Source of the DNA: Pseudidiomarina terrestris
GTDB taxonomy: Bacteria; Pseudomonadota; Gammaproteobacteria; Enterobacterales; Alteromonadaceae
Length of the DNA: 64,000 nt
Assembly (NCBI RefSeq): GCF_030466405.1
Contig: NZ_JAGGJF010000006.1
Coordinates: 150,309-214,308, forward strand
Direction: 5' to 3'
A program made the translations under genes and the position numbers. Below, in pieces: positions 1-13,378 of this stretch. Positions within the stretch are counted from its first letter, which is position 1; every line of letters starts with the position of its first letter. Under the pieces are notes generated by a model, which saw nothing but the letters and a program-made list of their open reading frames with translations, made no database searches and was not told the origin of the DNA.

Positions 1-1044
<1,044 letters not shown>

Positions 1045-1045
1045 T

Positions 1046-1498
1046 ATGGTGCAGGGCATTTTCTACGTACTCGATGGATTGAGCGAAGAGCAGCAGTTGC
1101 AGTTCTTCTGTCAAACCATCTGTGAACGCTGGCGTGAGTTTGGTAGCGTTCGCGTCTGGTGTCGTGATCAACAGCACGCAGAAATGCTGGATGAAGCCCT
1201 ATGGCAGCAGCCCGCTGACGCCTTCGTACCACATAATCTGGTTGGCGAGGGCCCGCCCTATGGTGCGCCAGTCGAGCTTTGCTGGCCAACAGCGGCGGTC
1301 AGTCAGCGCCGCTGCAAAGTCAGTGTCAATTTTATGCCAACAGCACCGCAGTTCGCCGGCGCTCAACTGATTGTTGACCAGGTGCCGAGCGCGCCTGAGC
1401 AACGCCAGGAAGCGCGCGAGCGGTTTAAATGGTATCGCCAACAAGGCGTGAATCTCAGCACCGTTAATGTCGCTGAGACCGCAACACATTCAAATTAA
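1046..1498 (+). CDS. holC: DNA polymerase III chi subunit
   Basis: 150 residues, the usual size for the chi subunit. Chi links the clamp loader, through psi, to single-stranded DNA-binding protein at the replication fork. The conserved chi blocks are visible: an N-terminal YVLDG stretch, VRVWCRDQQHAEMLDEALWQ around residues 36-55, FVPHNLVGEGPP around 60-71, and RFKWYRQQG near the C-terminus. It starts one base after the pepA stop and lies 22 bases before valS, so all three genes are probably co-transcribed. The identification rests on the family pattern and the fixed pepA-holC-valS order. Confidence 0.95.
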   Translation: MVQGIFYVLDGLSEEQQLQFFCQTICERWREFGSVRVWCRDQQHAEMLDEALWQQPADAFVPHNLVGEGPPYGAPVELCWPTAAVSQRRCKVSVNFMPTAPQFAGAQLIVDQVPSAPEQRQEARERFKWYRQQGVNLSTVNVAETATHSN

Positions 1499-1520
1499 AT
1501 TATTGTCGTGAAGGTTACTC

Positions 1521-4373
1521 ATGGATAAAACGTATTCGCCCAATGCTATCGAGCAAGCGCTCTACCAAAAATGGGAGCAGGCAGGTTATTTCAAACCCTC
1601 CGGCCAGGGCAGTAGTTACTGCATTATGATCCCGCCCCCCAATGTGACGGGTAGTCTGCACATGGGCCACGCATTCCAGCACACCATTATGGATACGCTG
1701 ACGCGTTATAAGCGCATGGACGGTTTCAACACCCTCTGGCAGGTTGGCTCCGACCATGCCGGCATTGCCACGCAGATGGTAGTTGAACGGCAGTTAGCTG
1801 CGCAAGGCACCAGTCGTCAGGAGCTTGGCCGCGATGCCTTTATTGACAAGATCTGGGAATGGAAAGAGCAATCCGGTGGCACCATCACTCAGCAAATGCG
1901 TCGCCTTGGCGACTCGGTTGACTGGGACCGTGAGCGTTTCACCATGGACGAAGGTCTGTCCAACGCTGTCAAAGAGGTCTTCGTACGCCTGCATAAGGAA
2001 AACCTGATTTACCGTGGCAAGCGCCTGGTGAACTGGGATCCTAAGTTGCAAACGGCCATCTCTGATCTGGAGGTGGAAAATAAAGAACAACAAGGCCACA
2101 TCTGGCACTTGCGCTATCCACTGGCGGATGGCGCTAAAACAGCAGACGGCAAAGATCACCTGGTGGTGGCCACAACCCGTCCCGAAACTATGCTCGGCGA
2201 CGTCTGTGTTGCTGTGCACCCAGACGATGAACGCTATCAGGCACTGGTAGGCAAGTTTATTGATTTACCGCTGGTGCAGCGCCGTATTCCTATTATTGCC
2301 GACAGCTATGTGGATCAGGACTTCGGTACCGGTTGTGTGAAAATCACCCCCGCCCACGACTTCAATGACTATGACATTGGCAAGCGCAACAAGCTGGCGA
2401 TGATTGCAGTACTCGATGACCACGCCCATGTGCGCGAGCGTGCAGGTTTATACACAGCAACCGGCGAGGCAATCGACACTATCGATGGCTTTGATGGCAC
2501 TTTGCCAAGCGCCTACCAGGGCATGGAGCGCTTTGCTGCACGGAAACAGATTATTGCCGATTTTGATGCCGCAGGTCTGCTCGATAAAGTCGAGCAACAT
2601 ACCAACAAAGTTCCTTATGGCGATCGTGGCGGCGTGCCAATAGAACCGCACCTGACCGACCAATGGTATGTGCGCGTTGCGCCTATGGCGGAAGTCGCTA
2701 CGCGCGCGGTTGAAGACGGCGAAATTCAATTCGTTCCTAAACAGTACGAGAATATGTACTTTGCCTGGATGCGCGATATTCAGGATTGGTGTATTTCCCG
2801 TCAGCTTTGGTGGGGACACCGCATTCCAGCCTGGTATGACGAGCAAGGTAACGTGTACGTGGGTCGTGACGAAGCTGAAGTGCGTCAGGAGCACAACCTG
2901 AGTGACGATGTGCGCTTACAACAGGATGAAGACGTGCTGGATACCTGGTTCTCTTCAGCGCTTTGGAGCTTCTCTACGCTCGGTTGGCCTGAATCGACGG
3001 AAGACCTGAAGACCTTCCATCCTACGGATGTACTGGTGACCGGCTTTGACATCATTTTCTTCTGGGTGGCACGCATGATTATGATGACCATGCACTTCCT
3101 GAAAGATGAGCATGGCAAACCACAAGTGCCCTTTAAAACCGTTTACGTCACTGGCCTTATTCGCGATGAGGAAGGCCAGAAAATGTCAAAGTCAAAAGGT
3201 AATGTACTTGACCCTCTGGACATGATCGATGGTATTGAGCGCGAGAAGTTGGTCGCAAAGCGTACTGCAAATATGATGCAGCCGCAGCTTGAAGCAAAGA
3301 TCAAAAAGCGTACGGAAAAACAATTTCCAGAAGGTATTAGCGCCCATGGCACCGATGCTCTGCGCTTCACTTTGGCAGCTTTGGCGTCAACAGGTCGGGA
3401 TATCAACTGGGACATGAAACGCCTGGAAGGTTACCGTAACTTCTGCAACAAGTTATGGAACGCCAGCCGTTATGTGCTGATGAATACCGAAGAACATGAT
3501 TGCGGTCTCAAAGGTGGCGAACTGACCTTGTCCCTTGCCGATCAGTGGATTATTGAGTGCTTCAATGACACGGTTAAGCAGTTCCGTAGCGCGCTCGACA
3601 ATTACCGCTTTGACCAGGCTGCCGCCATTGCTTACGAATTTACCTGGAACCAGTTCTGTGACTGGTACCTGGAGTTAACCAAACCGGTGTTATTCAATGG
3701 CAACGAAGCTGAACTGCGTGGCACCCGCAACACGCTGGTGACGGTACTCGAGCAATTGTTGCGCTTGTTACATCCACTATTGCCATTTATCACCGAAGAG
3801 ATTTGGCTTCGTGCAGCGCCACTGTCCGGTGAGCGAGGCGATACCATTATGTTGCAAGCCTACCCGCAAGTTCAGGCAGAGCGCTTTGCCAGTGCCCGCG
3901 ATGACATGGAATGGCTCAAGCAAGTGATTGTCGCCATCCGCAATATTCGTGGCGAAATGAACCTGTCACCTAACACACCTTTGCCAGTGTTAATCGCCAA
4001 CGCGGATACGCAGGCGCGCGCACGCTTGAAGCATAATGCCAGCTTCCTGAGCGCGCTGGCGAAACTGGAGACAGTTGAGTTTATCGATTCTGCTGACGAG
4101 GCGCCAGCAAGCGCAACCGCATTGGTAGGCCGGATGGAACTGCATATTCCGATGGCTGGACTTATCGACACCGCGGCAGAGTTGGCGCGGCTGGATAAAG
4201 CCATCGAGAAAGCCGAGAAAGAAGTGGCTATGTTCTCGCGTAAACTCAGCAATGACAACTTTGTCAGTAAAGCCCCTGCTGAGGTCATTACGAAGGAACG
4301 TGAAAAGCTGCTAAACGCCGAAGAGACCTTGCAACAATTACGCTATCAACGAGAAAAAATCGCCGCCCTATAA
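1521..4373 (+). CDS. valS: Valyl-tRNA synthetase
   Basis: Class Ia aminoacyl-tRNA synthetase that charges tRNA-Val and edits mischarged threonine. It has 950 residues, essentially the E. coli length (951). The nucleotide-binding signature HMGH is at residues 47-50 and KMSKS at 554-558. The CP1 editing domain lies between them (for example [10 protein letters not shown] near residue 220). The last about 65 residues form the charged C-terminal coiled coil that contacts tRNA. The start is ATG, 22 bases after holC. The stop codon (4371-4373) lies in the loop of a hairpin that looks like the terminator of the opposing rraB gene. Confidence 0.98.
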   Translation: MDKTYSPNAIEQALYQKWEQAGYFKPSGQGSSYCIMIPPPNVTGSLHMGHAFQHTIMDTLTRYKRMDGFNTLWQVGSDHAGIATQMVVERQLAAQGTSRQELGRDAFIDKIWEWKEQSGGTITQQMRRLGDSVDWDRERFTMDEGLSNAVKEVFVRLHKENLIYRGKRLVNWDPKLQTAISDLEVENKEQQGHIWHLRYPLADGAKTADGKDHLVVATTRPETMLGDVCVAVHPDDERYQALVGKFIDLPLVQRRIPIIADSYVDQDFGTGCVKITPAHDFNDYDIGKRNKLAMIAVLDDHAHVRERAGLYTATGEAIDTIDGFDGTLPSAYQGMERFAARKQIIADFDAAGLLDKVEQHTNKVPYGDRGGVPIEPHLTDQWYVRVAPMAEVATRAVEDGEIQFVPKQYENMYFAWMRDIQDWCISRQLWWGHRIPAWYDEQGNVYVGRDEAEVRQEHNLSDDVRLQQDEDVLDTWFSSALWSFSTLGWPESTEDLKTFHPTDVLVTGFDIIFFWVARMIMMTMHFLKDEHGKPQVPFKTVYVTGLIRDEEGQKMSKSKGNVLDPLDMIDGIEREKLVAKRTANMMQPQLEAKIKKRTEKQFPEGISAHGTDALRFTLAALASTGRDINWDMKRLEGYRNFCNKLWNASRYVLMNTEEHDCGLKGGELTLSLADQWIIECFNDTVKQFRSALDNYRFDQAAAIAYEFTWNQFCDWYLELTKPVLFNGNEAELRGTRNTLVTVLEQLLRLLHPLLPFITEEIWLRAAPLSGERGDTIMLQAYPQVQAERFASARDDMEWLKQVIVAIRNIRGEMNLSPNTPLPVLIANADTQARARLKHNASFLSALAKLETVEFIDSADEAPASATALVGRMELHIPMAGLIDTAAELARLDKAIEKAEKEVAMFSRKLSNDNFVSKAPAEVITKEREKLLNAEETLQQLRYQREKIAAL

Positions 4374-4406
4374 GGCGGCGTGGGGCTGGCGGCTGACGCC
4401 GCCAGC
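4354..4406 (-). terminator. Tandem hairpins with U-tract ending the rraB transcript
   Basis: Read leftward from the rraB stop there are two GC-rich hairpins. The first, 4385-4406, has a perfect 9-bp stem (GCTGGCGGC/GCCGCCAGC) and a 4-base loop. The second, 4361-4380, has a 7-bp stem (CGCCGCC/GGCGGCG) and a 6-base loop, and is followed on the minus strand by a run of T. The second is a classical rho-independent terminator for minus-strand transcription. It overlaps the last codons and stop of valS. Read rightward there is no T-run, so valS may use the hairpins only as 3' end protection. Confidence 0.7.
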
Positions 4407-4410
4407 GCTA

Positions 4411-4770
4411 TTACTCTTCTTCGTCATCGCCAAAGTAGGTGCCCCAGCCGTCATACTCGACCCCTGTTTGAGCAGCCAGTTCAGCCACTTCGATGGCCTG
4501 AGCTTCAATTTTTTCCTGTTGCAGCGGTAGCTCGCTGACCGCCGCAAACGCGTACCAGCGGCTGCCATCATCCAGCTCAAACTCATCGGCATCGTCAACG
4601 TGATAGCCGACCTTAACCAATTCCACAGCAGCCTTTTCCAGCTTGGTGAAATCCGGGCTCGCCAGATGATGCTCAATGGTATAGATCTCATCTTCTGGTG
4701 CACCATCGGCTAATAAGGCTGCTATTGTTTCGCCGGTTTGTTCGCGGATAGCCTGTTTATCTACGCTCAT
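4411..4770 (-). CDS. rraB: RraB, protein inhibitor of RNase E
   Basis: 119 residues, very acidic, ending in a run of D/E. RraB proteins bind the C-terminal scaffold of RNase E and change degradosome composition and mRNA decay. Recognised from the family pattern (an N-terminal helical QTGETIAALLADG segment, the DDGSRWYAF block, and the C-terminal VEYDGWGTYFG motif). It faces valS, with a 37-base gap holding tandem hairpins. plsC lies 11 bases upstream in the same direction, so the two may share a transcript. Confidence 0.92.
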   Translation of the reverse strand: MSVDKQAIREQTGETIAALLADGAPEDEIYTIEHHLASPDFTKLEKAAVELVKVGYHVDDADEFELDDGSRWYAFAAVSELPLQQEKIEAQAIEVAELAAQTGVEYDGWGTYFGDDEEE

Positions 4771-4781
4771 AAGAATTCCTC

Positions 4782-5510
4782 TTAGCGGTTCGCTTGTTCG
4801 GCAAGCTCATGATCGAGCGCACTGATTTTTAATTGCATTTGCTGATGACAATGAGCGACCAGCGCCCGAACATTATCGGCTGAGTAGTCGCTAACCTTGA
4901 TAGGAGGCAACATTTCAATCAACACCTTACCGTTGTTCCAACGATTCAGTTTAATCCGGCCATGCAGGTTTGAGACGCAAATAGGCACGATCGGCACGTT
5001 GGCCTGCAGTGCGGTGCGAAACGCACCGGTCTTGAAGGGCAGTAAACCGCGGCCATAGCTGCGTGTACCTTCTGGAAAGAGCAGCACAGAGATCTGCCGT
5101 TCTGTTATCGCCTGCGCGGCCTGATCGATGGTGCCACGGGCACGGCCCGTATTTTTGCGATCAATCAAAATATTTCCGGCCAGCCAATATAACTGTCCAA
5201 AAAAAGGTATCCACTTGAGGCTCTTTTTGCCGATACTCACTGACCGCGGTGGCATCGCGCGACTCAGGGTGAAGATATCATAGGTATTCTGATGGTTGGC
5301 AATGTACACATAAGGCCCGCCTTCAGTCAGCCCATCAGGAACACGTATCTCCAGCTTCACTCCTAGCAACCGATGCATACTGCCATATAAATGAGCGAAG
5401 ATAGGAGTATTGTTGGGGTGAAACGGCCGGGCCAGACAAAACAGCAGGCCAAACACCCCAGACAGGACTACAAAAAAGCCAAGTAAAATAAGTCGTACAA
5501 CAGCGAGCAT
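4782..5510 (-). CDS. plsC: 1-acyl-sn-glycerol-3-phosphate acyltransferase PlsC
   Basis: Inner-membrane enzyme that acylates lysophosphatidic acid to phosphatidic acid, the second acylation in phospholipid synthesis. 242 residues. A hydrophobic N-terminal segment (about residues 3-27) anchors it. The catalytic HX4D motif is HQNTYD near residue 73, and the FPEGTRS substrate-binding motif is near residue 145. The ribosome site AGAGGAG lies just before the ATG. The gene follows parC on the same strand with a 59-base gap, which contains a TATACT hexamer but no good -35 partner. The parC-plsC order is shared with enterobacteria. Confidence 0.96.
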   Translation of the reverse strand: MLAVVRLILLGFFVVLSGVFGLLFCLARPFHPNNTPIFAHLYGSMHRLLGVKLEIRVPDGLTEGGPYVYIANHQNTYDIFTLSRAMPPRSVSIGKKSLKWIPFFGQLYWLAGNILIDRKNTGRARGTIDQAAQAITERQISVLLFPEGTRSYGRGLLPFKTGAFRTALQANVPIVPICVSNLHGRIKLNRWNNGKVLIEMLPPIKVSDYSADNVRALVAHCHQQMQLKISALDHELAEQANR

Positions 5511-5569
5511 GCCATCTCCTCTTTTTGCTGCCCGCTAGTATACCTGTTTCAGCGAAAAAAAACGTCCCA

Positions 5570-7810
5570 TCAGCCCTGACTATCGACAGTTATCGCATCG
5601 ACGCGTTGCAAACCGCGGGGCAGCTTATTGCCCCGACGGCCGCGCTCACCGCGATAATGTTCAAGATCAGCAGGCTTCAGTGTCAGTTTTCGCTTGCCGG
5701 CCAGCAGAGTGATTGCCGCATCTTGTGGCACCACATTGGTAGCAACTACATACTCTTCCCGCGATTGTGCCCGCAACGTCGGAATACTGATCATCTTATT
5801 GCCCTTCCCTTTTGACAGTTCAGGTAGCTCAGATACCGGGAAGATCAGCATGCGTCCTTCGTTAGAGACGACCACCACCTGATTAGTTTCGACCTCACTG
5901 ACAGGGTTTGGCGGGAGTATTTTCGCCCCTGCAGGAAGGTTCAGAACAGCCTTACCGTTCTTATTGCGGCTCACCAGATCTGCAAACTTGCAAACAAAAC
6001 CATAACCGGCATCAGAAGCCAACAGATAACGCTGTTCATCCTTGGCCATCAGCACCTGTTCTACAATTTCGCCGGCCACCATGCTGAAGCGTCCGGTTAA
6101 GGGCTCACCCTGAGTTCTCGCAGAAGGCAATAAATGTGCTTCACAGGAGAAGCTACGTCCAGAGCTGTCAAGGAAGACAACTTGCTGATTGCTCTTACCC
6201 TGAGCTCGCGCCAGGAAGCTATCTCCCGACTTGTACGCCAAGCTGCTACCATCGACGTCATGGCCTTTGGCCGCACGTACCCAGCCTTTCTTAGACAGCA
6301 CCACGGTCACGGCTTCGGCCGGCGTCAGGTCACGTTCACTCAGTGCTTTGGCTTCTTGGCGTTCCACTAATGGCGAACGGCGGTCGTCACCATACTTTTC
6401 AGCGTCTGCCAATATTTCCTTGCGGATAAGGGTTTTTAAACGACGGTCAGAACTGAGCAGCAATTCAAGTTGCTTACGTTCTTTCTCAAGTTCATCCTGC
6501 TCACCCTTCAGCTTCATTTCCTCAAGCTTGGCTAAATGACGGAGTTTCAACTCAAGGATAGCTTCAGCCTGTGTTTCAGTGAGCTTAAAGCGCTTGATCA
6601 GTTCCGCTTTCGGTTCGTCTTCGTAGCGGATAATGGCAATGACTTCATCCAGGTTAAGGTAGGCGACCAACAAGCCTTCAAGGATATGCAGGCGCGCCAT
6701 CACCTTGTCCAGACGATGCTGCAAGCGGCGGGTTACTGTGGTTTGCCGGAACGTCAGCCATTCCTTTAGCACCGTCAGTATCGGCTTAACCTGCGGACGT
6801 CCGTCTAAGCCCAACATATTAAGATTGACCCGATATTGCTTTTCCAGATCCGTCGTCGCAAACAGATGTTGCATCATCTGCTCAACATCAACGCGGTTGG
6901 AACGCGGCACAATCACCAGACGCGTCGGGTTTTCGTGATCCGACTCATCGCGCAGATCGGAAACCATCGGCAACTTCTTCGCCTGCATCTGTCCGGCGAT
7001 TTGCTCCAAAACTTTAGAGCCTGACGCCTGATGCGGGAGCGCGTGGATAACTACTTCGCCATCTTCAAGTTGGTATTTAGCGCGCATTCTGATGCTGCCA
7101 CGTCCAGACTCATAGAGTTTTACAATCTCGTCCGCTGGGGTGATGATCTCCGCGTCGGTGGGATAATCAGGACCACGTAAATGTTCCATGACCTCAGCTA
7201 AATCTGCCGATGGTTTTTCTAACAGCAAAGCGCAGGCATGGGCAACTTCACGGGCATTGTGCGGCGGGATATCTGTTGCCATACCGACGGCAATACCGGT
7301 GACACCATTGAGCAGAATATGCGGTAACCGTGCCGGCAACATCCGTGGCTCTTTCATGGTGCCATCAAAGTTTGGCGTCCAGTCAACGGTGCCTTGCCCT
7401 AACTCACTTAGTAGCAGCTCGCTAAAGCGTGAAAGTTTCGCTTCTGTGTAACGCATCGCTGCGAAAGATTTTGGATCATCCTGCGAGCCCCAGTTGCCCT
7501 GCCCATCTACCAGTGGATAACGATAGGAGAAGGGTTGCGCCATAAGGACCATAGCTTCGTAACAGGCACTGTCGCCATGCGGATGAAACTTACCGAGAAC
7601 ATCACCGACGGTGCGCGCGGATTTCTTATATTTGGCCAGCGCCGACAAGCCAAGTTCTGACATGGCATAAACGATGCGTCGCTGTACCGGTTTGAGGCCA
7701 TCGCCAATATGCGGCAAGGCGCGATCCATGATGACGTACATGGAGTAATTCAAATAAGCGTCTTCGGTAAATCGGCGCAACGGAATTTGTTCTACTGTGT
7801 CCATCGACAT
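5570..7810 (-). CDS. parC: DNA topoisomerase IV subunit A
   Basis: DNA cleavage and rejoining subunit of topoisomerase IV, which unlinks daughter chromosomes. 746 residues. The catalytic tyrosine is Tyr121 in AAMRYTE. The quinolone-determining region reads [12 protein letters not shown], with Ser81 and Glu85 (equivalent to E. coli Ser80 and Glu84), so the common resistance substitutions are absent. The C-terminal third is the beta-pinwheel DNA-wrapping domain. parE ends 14 bases upstream on the same strand, so the two subunits are made together. Gyrase A is excluded by the short C-terminus and the parE neighbour. Confidence 0.97.
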   Translation of the reverse strand: MSMDTVEQIPLRRFTEDAYLNYSMYVIMDRALPHIGDGLKPVQRRIVYAMSELGLSALAKYKKSARTVGDVLGKFHPHGDSACYEAMVLMAQPFSYRYPLVDGQGNWGSQDDPKSFAAMRYTEAKLSRFSELLLSELGQGTVDWTPNFDGTMKEPRMLPARLPHILLNGVTGIAVGMATDIPPHNAREVAHACALLLEKPSADLAEVMEHLRGPDYPTDAEIITPADEIVKLYESGRGSIRMRAKYQLEDGEVVIHALPHQASGSKVLEQIAGQMQAKKLPMVSDLRDESDHENPTRLVIVPRSNRVDVEQMMQHLFATTDLEKQYRVNLNMLGLDGRPQVKPILTVLKEWLTFRQTTVTRRLQHRLDKVMARLHILEGLLVAYLNLDEVIAIIRYEDEPKAELIKRFKLTETQAEAILELKLRHLAKLEEMKLKGEQDELEKERKQLELLLSSDRRLKTLIRKEILADAEKYGDDRRSPLVERQEAKALSERDLTPAEAVTVVLSKKGWVRAAKGHDVDGSSLAYKSGDSFLARAQGKSNQQVVFLDSSGRSFSCEAHLLPSARTQGEPLTGRFSMVAGEIVEQVLMAKDEQRYLLASDAGYGFVCKFADLVSRNKNGKAVLNLPAGAKILPPNPVSEVETNQVVVVSNEGRMLIFPVSELPELSKGKGNKMISIPTLRAQSREEYVVATNVVPQDAAITLLAGKRKLTLKPADLEHYRGERGRRGNKLPRGLQRVDAITVDSQG

Positions 7811-7824
7811 TCTTTTTGTTCTCC

Positions 7825-9759
<1,935 letters not shown>

Positions 9760-9793
9760 TCATATACTGTTACAGGATGAGCGGAAACTCAAG

Positions 9794-10234
9794 CTAGTAT
9801 TCGGTCGCCAGCCCCTGTTCACGAATAAGTTCCAGCCATTCCTGCAAAAATCGGTTTACCTGGAATTTTTCGTTGCTCTGGTGCATGGCGCGATTGGGTT
9901 GTTCATAGACGGCCTGCAGGCGCGTAACATTTTGGCTGCGGGTGACTTCAGCCAGCTGCGCATCATGATAGAGCCGAACTTCAAGCTCCGTTTCAATCAG
10001 ACCCGGTAGCTTGGCCTGCAAGGCATGCTGCTTGATACGAACATCGGTGGTATAAGGCGCACGCTGAGTAACGGCCACCCGAAAATGCAGGTGAGACCCC
10101 ACCTTGATGAGCTGCTCGCGGCCCTGCTTGATGTGTGCCACCAGTTTCATCAAGGTGGCGTAATTGACTGCAGCAAGCCGTTGCAATGCAGCCAGATCAA
10201 ACTGGTAACGCTTTCGTTTGACGTCGCTAATCAT
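9794..10234 (-). CDS. yqiB: DUF1249 family protein, YqiB-like
   Basis: 146 residues, no signal peptide or membrane segment. It matches the DUF1249/YqiB family of small cytosolic proteins of unknown biochemical role, recognised from the pattern RYQFDLAALQRLAAVNYATLMKL at the start and the RL(Y)HDAQLAEV and YEQPNRAMHQ blocks. It lies 9 bases downstream of nudF and upstream of parE on the same strand, as in E. coli. In E. coli, however, cpdA and yqiA sit between yqiB and parE; here both are missing. No function can be assigned from sequence. Confidence 0.85.
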   Translation of the reverse strand: MISDVKRKRYQFDLAALQRLAAVNYATLMKLVAHIKQGREQLIKVGSHLHFRVAVTQRAPYTTDVRIKQHALQAKLPGLIETELEVRLYHDAQLAEVTRSQNVTRLQAVYEQPNRAMHQSNEKFQVNRFLQEWLELIREQGLATEY

Positions 10235-10243
10235 AGTTTCTGT

Positions 10244-10849
10244 TTAATTATCCCGCACATATTGCAAGTGAAGTTGTAACCATTGTAGCCCAATCACACT
10301 GGCGGCATTGTTAATTTTTCCCTGTTCCAGCAGTTGCACGACTTCGGTACGTGGCAAAACGTGCACCCGGATATCTTCATTCTCACTGGCTACGCCGCCT
10401 TGTTTCGAAGCTTGACTGCTATCGACCCGGGCCACATAGACGGAGATCTTCTCGGTGCAGCCCCCGGGTGTTGATAAATAAGTCAGAGCATAATCCAGTT
10501 GTTCCGTTTGCAAGCCGGCCTCTTCTTCGAGTTCACGGTGCGCGACTTGTTCAGGGTTCTCATCCGGATCATCGATCATGCCCGCGACAAACTCGAGCAA
10601 CCAGGGTGAGTCTTCCTGCTCCAACGCGCCAATTCGAAACTGCTCGAGTAACACCAACGTGTCGCGCTCGGCATCGTAGGGCAACACCACCACTGCGTGG
10701 CCTCGATCCATAATTTCCCGATCGAAGACCTTAGACCAGCCCCCGCTGAAAAGCTTATGTCGGATGCGGTAATTAAAGAGGCTCAGAAACCCCTCGCGAA
10801 TCGACTTTTTCTCGATAACTTCATAATCATCGTGATTAAATTTTTGCAC
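10244..10849 (-). CDS. nudF: ADP-ribose pyrophosphatase NudF
   Basis: Nudix hydrolase that splits ADP-ribose to AMP and ribose-5-phosphate. The GTG at 10849 is chosen as start: AAAGG lies 6 bases before it and the resulting 201 residues match the family (E. coli 209). The frame stays open for 58 more codons upstream, but those residues do not resemble the family. The Nudix box GMIDDPDENPEQVAHRELEE continues with EAG; relative to the consensus it has one extra residue before the first Glu. A C-terminal NAASVIGLQWLQLH block is typical of NudF. It diverges from tolC across a 251-base gap and leads the nudF-yqiB-parE-parC run. Confidence 0.92.
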   Translation of the reverse strand: MQKFNHDDYEVIEKKSIREGFLSLFNYRIRHKLFSGGWSKVFDREIMDRGHAVVVLPYDAERDTLVLLEQFRIGALEQEDSPWLLEFVAGMIDDPDENPEQVAHRELEEEAGLQTEQLDYALTYLSTPGGCTEKISVYVARVDSSQASKQGGVASENEDIRVHVLPRTEVVQLLEQGKINNAASVIGLQWLQLHLQYVRDN

Positions 10850-11100
10850 AGTAAACCTTTTACCTTGGGAGTACGTCTGTAATGGATTGAATTGATTCAA
10901 CTGGTGACTACGAGAAAGTGTATCTTTTGGTGCACACATCTCATAATTAGTTACATTTAAGCACGTCCTGTTGCAACTGAAAGCATGAAACCGACGAACT
11001 ATCGGGTGTATGCTAGTAATCATTCAAATGTGTATGTAAAATACCGAACAATTAGCAACGGTCATCTGAGCCAGATAAACCTATCAGGACAACTGAACTC

Positions 11101-12459
11101 ATGAATAAAAAGATTCTTTCAGCTCTAATCGGACTTACTTTTGCCACGGGAAGTTCAGCCACTTATGCTGACGACCTCGCACAAATTTTTCAACTCGCTT
11201 TACAAAACGACCCAACCCTAAAGCAAGCTCAGGCGCAGCGTGACGCCGCGCGTCAAGGCGTTGATATTGCTCAGGCGGACTGGTGGCCACAGGTTGGCTT
11301 TGAAGCCGGTTACTCGCGCAGTACCCGTGAAACCCAGGACTTCGATAGCTCTGGTAATATTTTCATGTATGACATTACCTCCTCTGGCTGGAGCGCTGGC
11401 GTCAACCTAAGTCAAACACTCTTCAGTAAGAGCGTTTGGGAACAAACCGCGATTGCCGAAAAACAAGCCTATCAAGCTGAAGTCAGTTACCTCAGCGAAC
11501 GCCAGCAACTCATGATCCGCGTGGTCAACGCTTACTTTACTGTGCTTGAGCGGAAAGACGACCTGGAGTTTGCCCAAGCAGAGAAACGTGCCATTGAGCG
11601 TCAGTTGGAACAAACCAAACAACGTTTTTCTGTGGGGTTGACCGCCATCACCGACGTACATGAAGCCCAAGCTCAGTTTGATAACGCTGTAGCGCGGGAA
11701 ATTCAGGCACAAAACGCGGTCGAGATCGCTCAGGAAGGTCTTCGTGAGATCACCGGCCGTTACCATCAGGACATCGCTGAACTCGACACAGAAAACTTCT
11801 CTCCGAGTGCACCTAATCCAGAAAACGCCGACAACTGGGTCACGACTGCTGAAGATAAAAACCTGCAGCTGCTGGTGCAGCGCGTAGCTGTTGAGATCTC
11901 AGATCAACGTATCGATTTAGCGCTCGCCGGTCACTACCCCCGAGTCTCCTTGTCAGGCAGCTTTTCAACGCAAGACAGTGAGAGTGAAGTTTTAGGCCGT
12001 ACCTCAAACCCGCCGCGCATGGACAGTTCATCAATTGGCGTTAGCCTGAATGTGCCCCTGTTCAGTGGTTTCCGTACTTCCTCGCAGGCCGACCAGGCTC
12101 GGGCGAACTATGTGGCCAGCAGCCAACAGCTTGAATTTACTCGTCGTAATGTTGAACGTGAAGTGCGCAGCTCTTACTACGATGTGGTCGCAGCTATCGC
12201 CACCATTCGTGCACTGGAACAAGCTGTTATCTCTGCTGAAAGCGCGCTGAAAGCAACTCAGACCGGCTTCGAAGTAGGCACGCGCACCATTGTTGACGTG
12301 CTCGACAGTACCCGTAATCTGTTTAATGCTCGTCGCAACTTGTCGACTGCGCGTTATAATTACATCCGGCAATCACTGACACTACAACAGGCTTCAGGTA
12401 AGATCAGTGAACAAGATCTGATGGCAATTAACGCAAGTCTCATTAATGAAAATAATTGA
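11101..12459 (+). CDS. tolC: TolC family outer-membrane efflux channel
   Basis: Trimeric outer-membrane and periplasmic tunnel used by RND and ABC efflux pumps and by type I secretion. 452 residues. A signal peptide of about 23 residues ends with a cleavage site near TYA-DD. Two repeated OEP halves with long coiled-coil helices follow, with the repeat visible as the ARQGVDIAQADWWPQ and similar segments. The ribosome site AGGA lies 11 bases before the ATG. The 251-base upstream gap shared with nudF contains a TAAAAT hexamer at 11037-11042 that could be a -10, but no good -35. The stop overlaps the next gene by 14 bases. Confidence 0.95.
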   Translation: MNKKILSALIGLTFATGSSATYADDLAQIFQLALQNDPTLKQAQAQRDAARQGVDIAQADWWPQVGFEAGYSRSTRETQDFDSSGNIFMYDITSSGWSAGVNLSQTLFSKSVWEQTAIAEKQAYQAEVSYLSERQQLMIRVVNAYFTVLERKDDLEFAQAEKRAIERQLEQTKQRFSVGLTAITDVHEAQAQFDNAVAREIQAQNAVEIAQEGLREITGRYHQDIAELDTENFSPSAPNPENADNWVTTAEDKNLQLLVQRVAVEISDQRIDLALAGHYPRVSLSGSFSTQDSESEVLGRTSNPPRMDSSSIGVSLNVPLFSGFRTSSQADQARANYVASSQQLEFTRRNVEREVRSSYYDVVAAIATIRALEQAVISAESALKATQTGFEVGTRTIVDVLDSTRNLFNARRNLSTARYNYIRQSLTLQQASGKISEQDLMAINASLINENN

Positions 12460-13378
12460 AAAACCTAAATTTGAAGCACGGTTTTTACTTCCTAAGTATT
12501 GGCTGACCTGGTTAGGGGTCGGCCTTCTTTATTTTATTTCCTGGCTTCCTTACAAGTGGCAACTCGCCATGGGCCGTGGTCTGGGCCGGCTTTTCTATCG
12601 ATTTGTTCCAAAACGTGCAGCCGTTGCCCGGCGCAACCTTGAGCTGTGCTTTCCTGATAAGTCAGCAGATGAAATAGAGCAGCTGGTGCGTACCAATATG
12701 GAAAATACCGGCATTGCTTTTTTTGAAACGGGCATGGCCTGGTGGTGGCCGGATTGGCGCATTCGTCGCAAGCTCCATGTCCATGGTGTCGAGCATCTTC
12801 ACGCCCCCCTTCGCGAAGGCAAAGGCGTACTCTTGCTACTGTTCCACTTTTTAAGCCTGGAAGTGCATGCCCGATTGCATGGCTTTATTCAGCCGGCGGT
12901 AGGTCTTTACCGGCCGCACAACAATGCTTTGATGGAGTTTTTGCAAACCCGGGGCCGCGGCCGCTCGAATAAATACATGATCCCCCGCACTGACGTTCGT
13001 AGTATGAAACAGGCGATTGACCAGGGTGAGATCGCGGGCTACTTGCCAGACCAGGATTATGGTCGCAGACGTACGGTTTTCGCTCCTTTCTTTGCGGTTG
13101 AGAAGACCAGTACCACCACCGGCACTTTATTATTTGCCGCCAGTAAAAAGTGTGCTGTGCTCAGCACCACGTGCTTTCGCCGCGCGGATGGCAGCGGCTA
13201 TGATGTGACCTTTTACCCGGAGTTTGCCAACTTCCCTACGGACGACCCTGTGGCGGACGTGACGCGCGTCAACAAAATGGTCGAGTTTGCGGTATCTCAG
13301 TGTCCGGAACAGTACCTCTGGGTTCACCGCCGCTTTAAAACCCGACCCAACGAAGACGATCCTAGTCTTTATCAATAA
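12446..13378 (+). CDS. Kdo2-lipid A acyltransferase family protein (LpxL/LpxM-like)
   Basis: Inner-membrane acyltransferase that transfers a secondary acyl chain to Kdo-lipid A. 310 residues. A single N-terminal membrane anchor is at about residues 17-37. The catalytic HX4E motif HFLSLE is near residue 133. The RRNLELCFP, GLYRPHNNALMEF and GYLPDQDYG blocks are typical of the LpxL/LpxM/LpxP group. The start lies inside the tolC 3' end, suggesting translational coupling. I cannot tell from sequence whether it is the first (LpxL) or second (LpxM) late acyltransferase, or which chain length it prefers. Its 3' end overlaps the opposing glnE by 17 bases. Confidence 0.92.
   Translation: MKIIEKPKFEARFLLPKYWLTWLGVGLLYFISWLPYKWQLAMGRGLGRLFYRFVPKRAAVARRNLELCFPDKSADEIEQLVRTNMENTGIAFFETGMAWWWPDWRIRRKLHVHGVEHLHAPLREGKGVLLLLFHFLSLEVHARLHGFIQPAVGLYRPHNNALMEFLQTRGRGRSNKYMIPRTDVRSMKQAIDQGEIAGYLPDQDYGRRRTVFAPFFAVEKTSTTTGTLLFAASKKCAVLSTTCFRRADGSGYDVTFYPEFANFPTDDPVADVTRVNKMVEFAVSQCPEQYLWVHRRFKTRPNEDDPSLYQ

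Noticed and set aside
7550..7600. Quinolone-resistance substitutions in parC
   Set aside because: The positions equal to Ser80 and Glu84 of E. coli are Ser81 and Glu85, unchanged.
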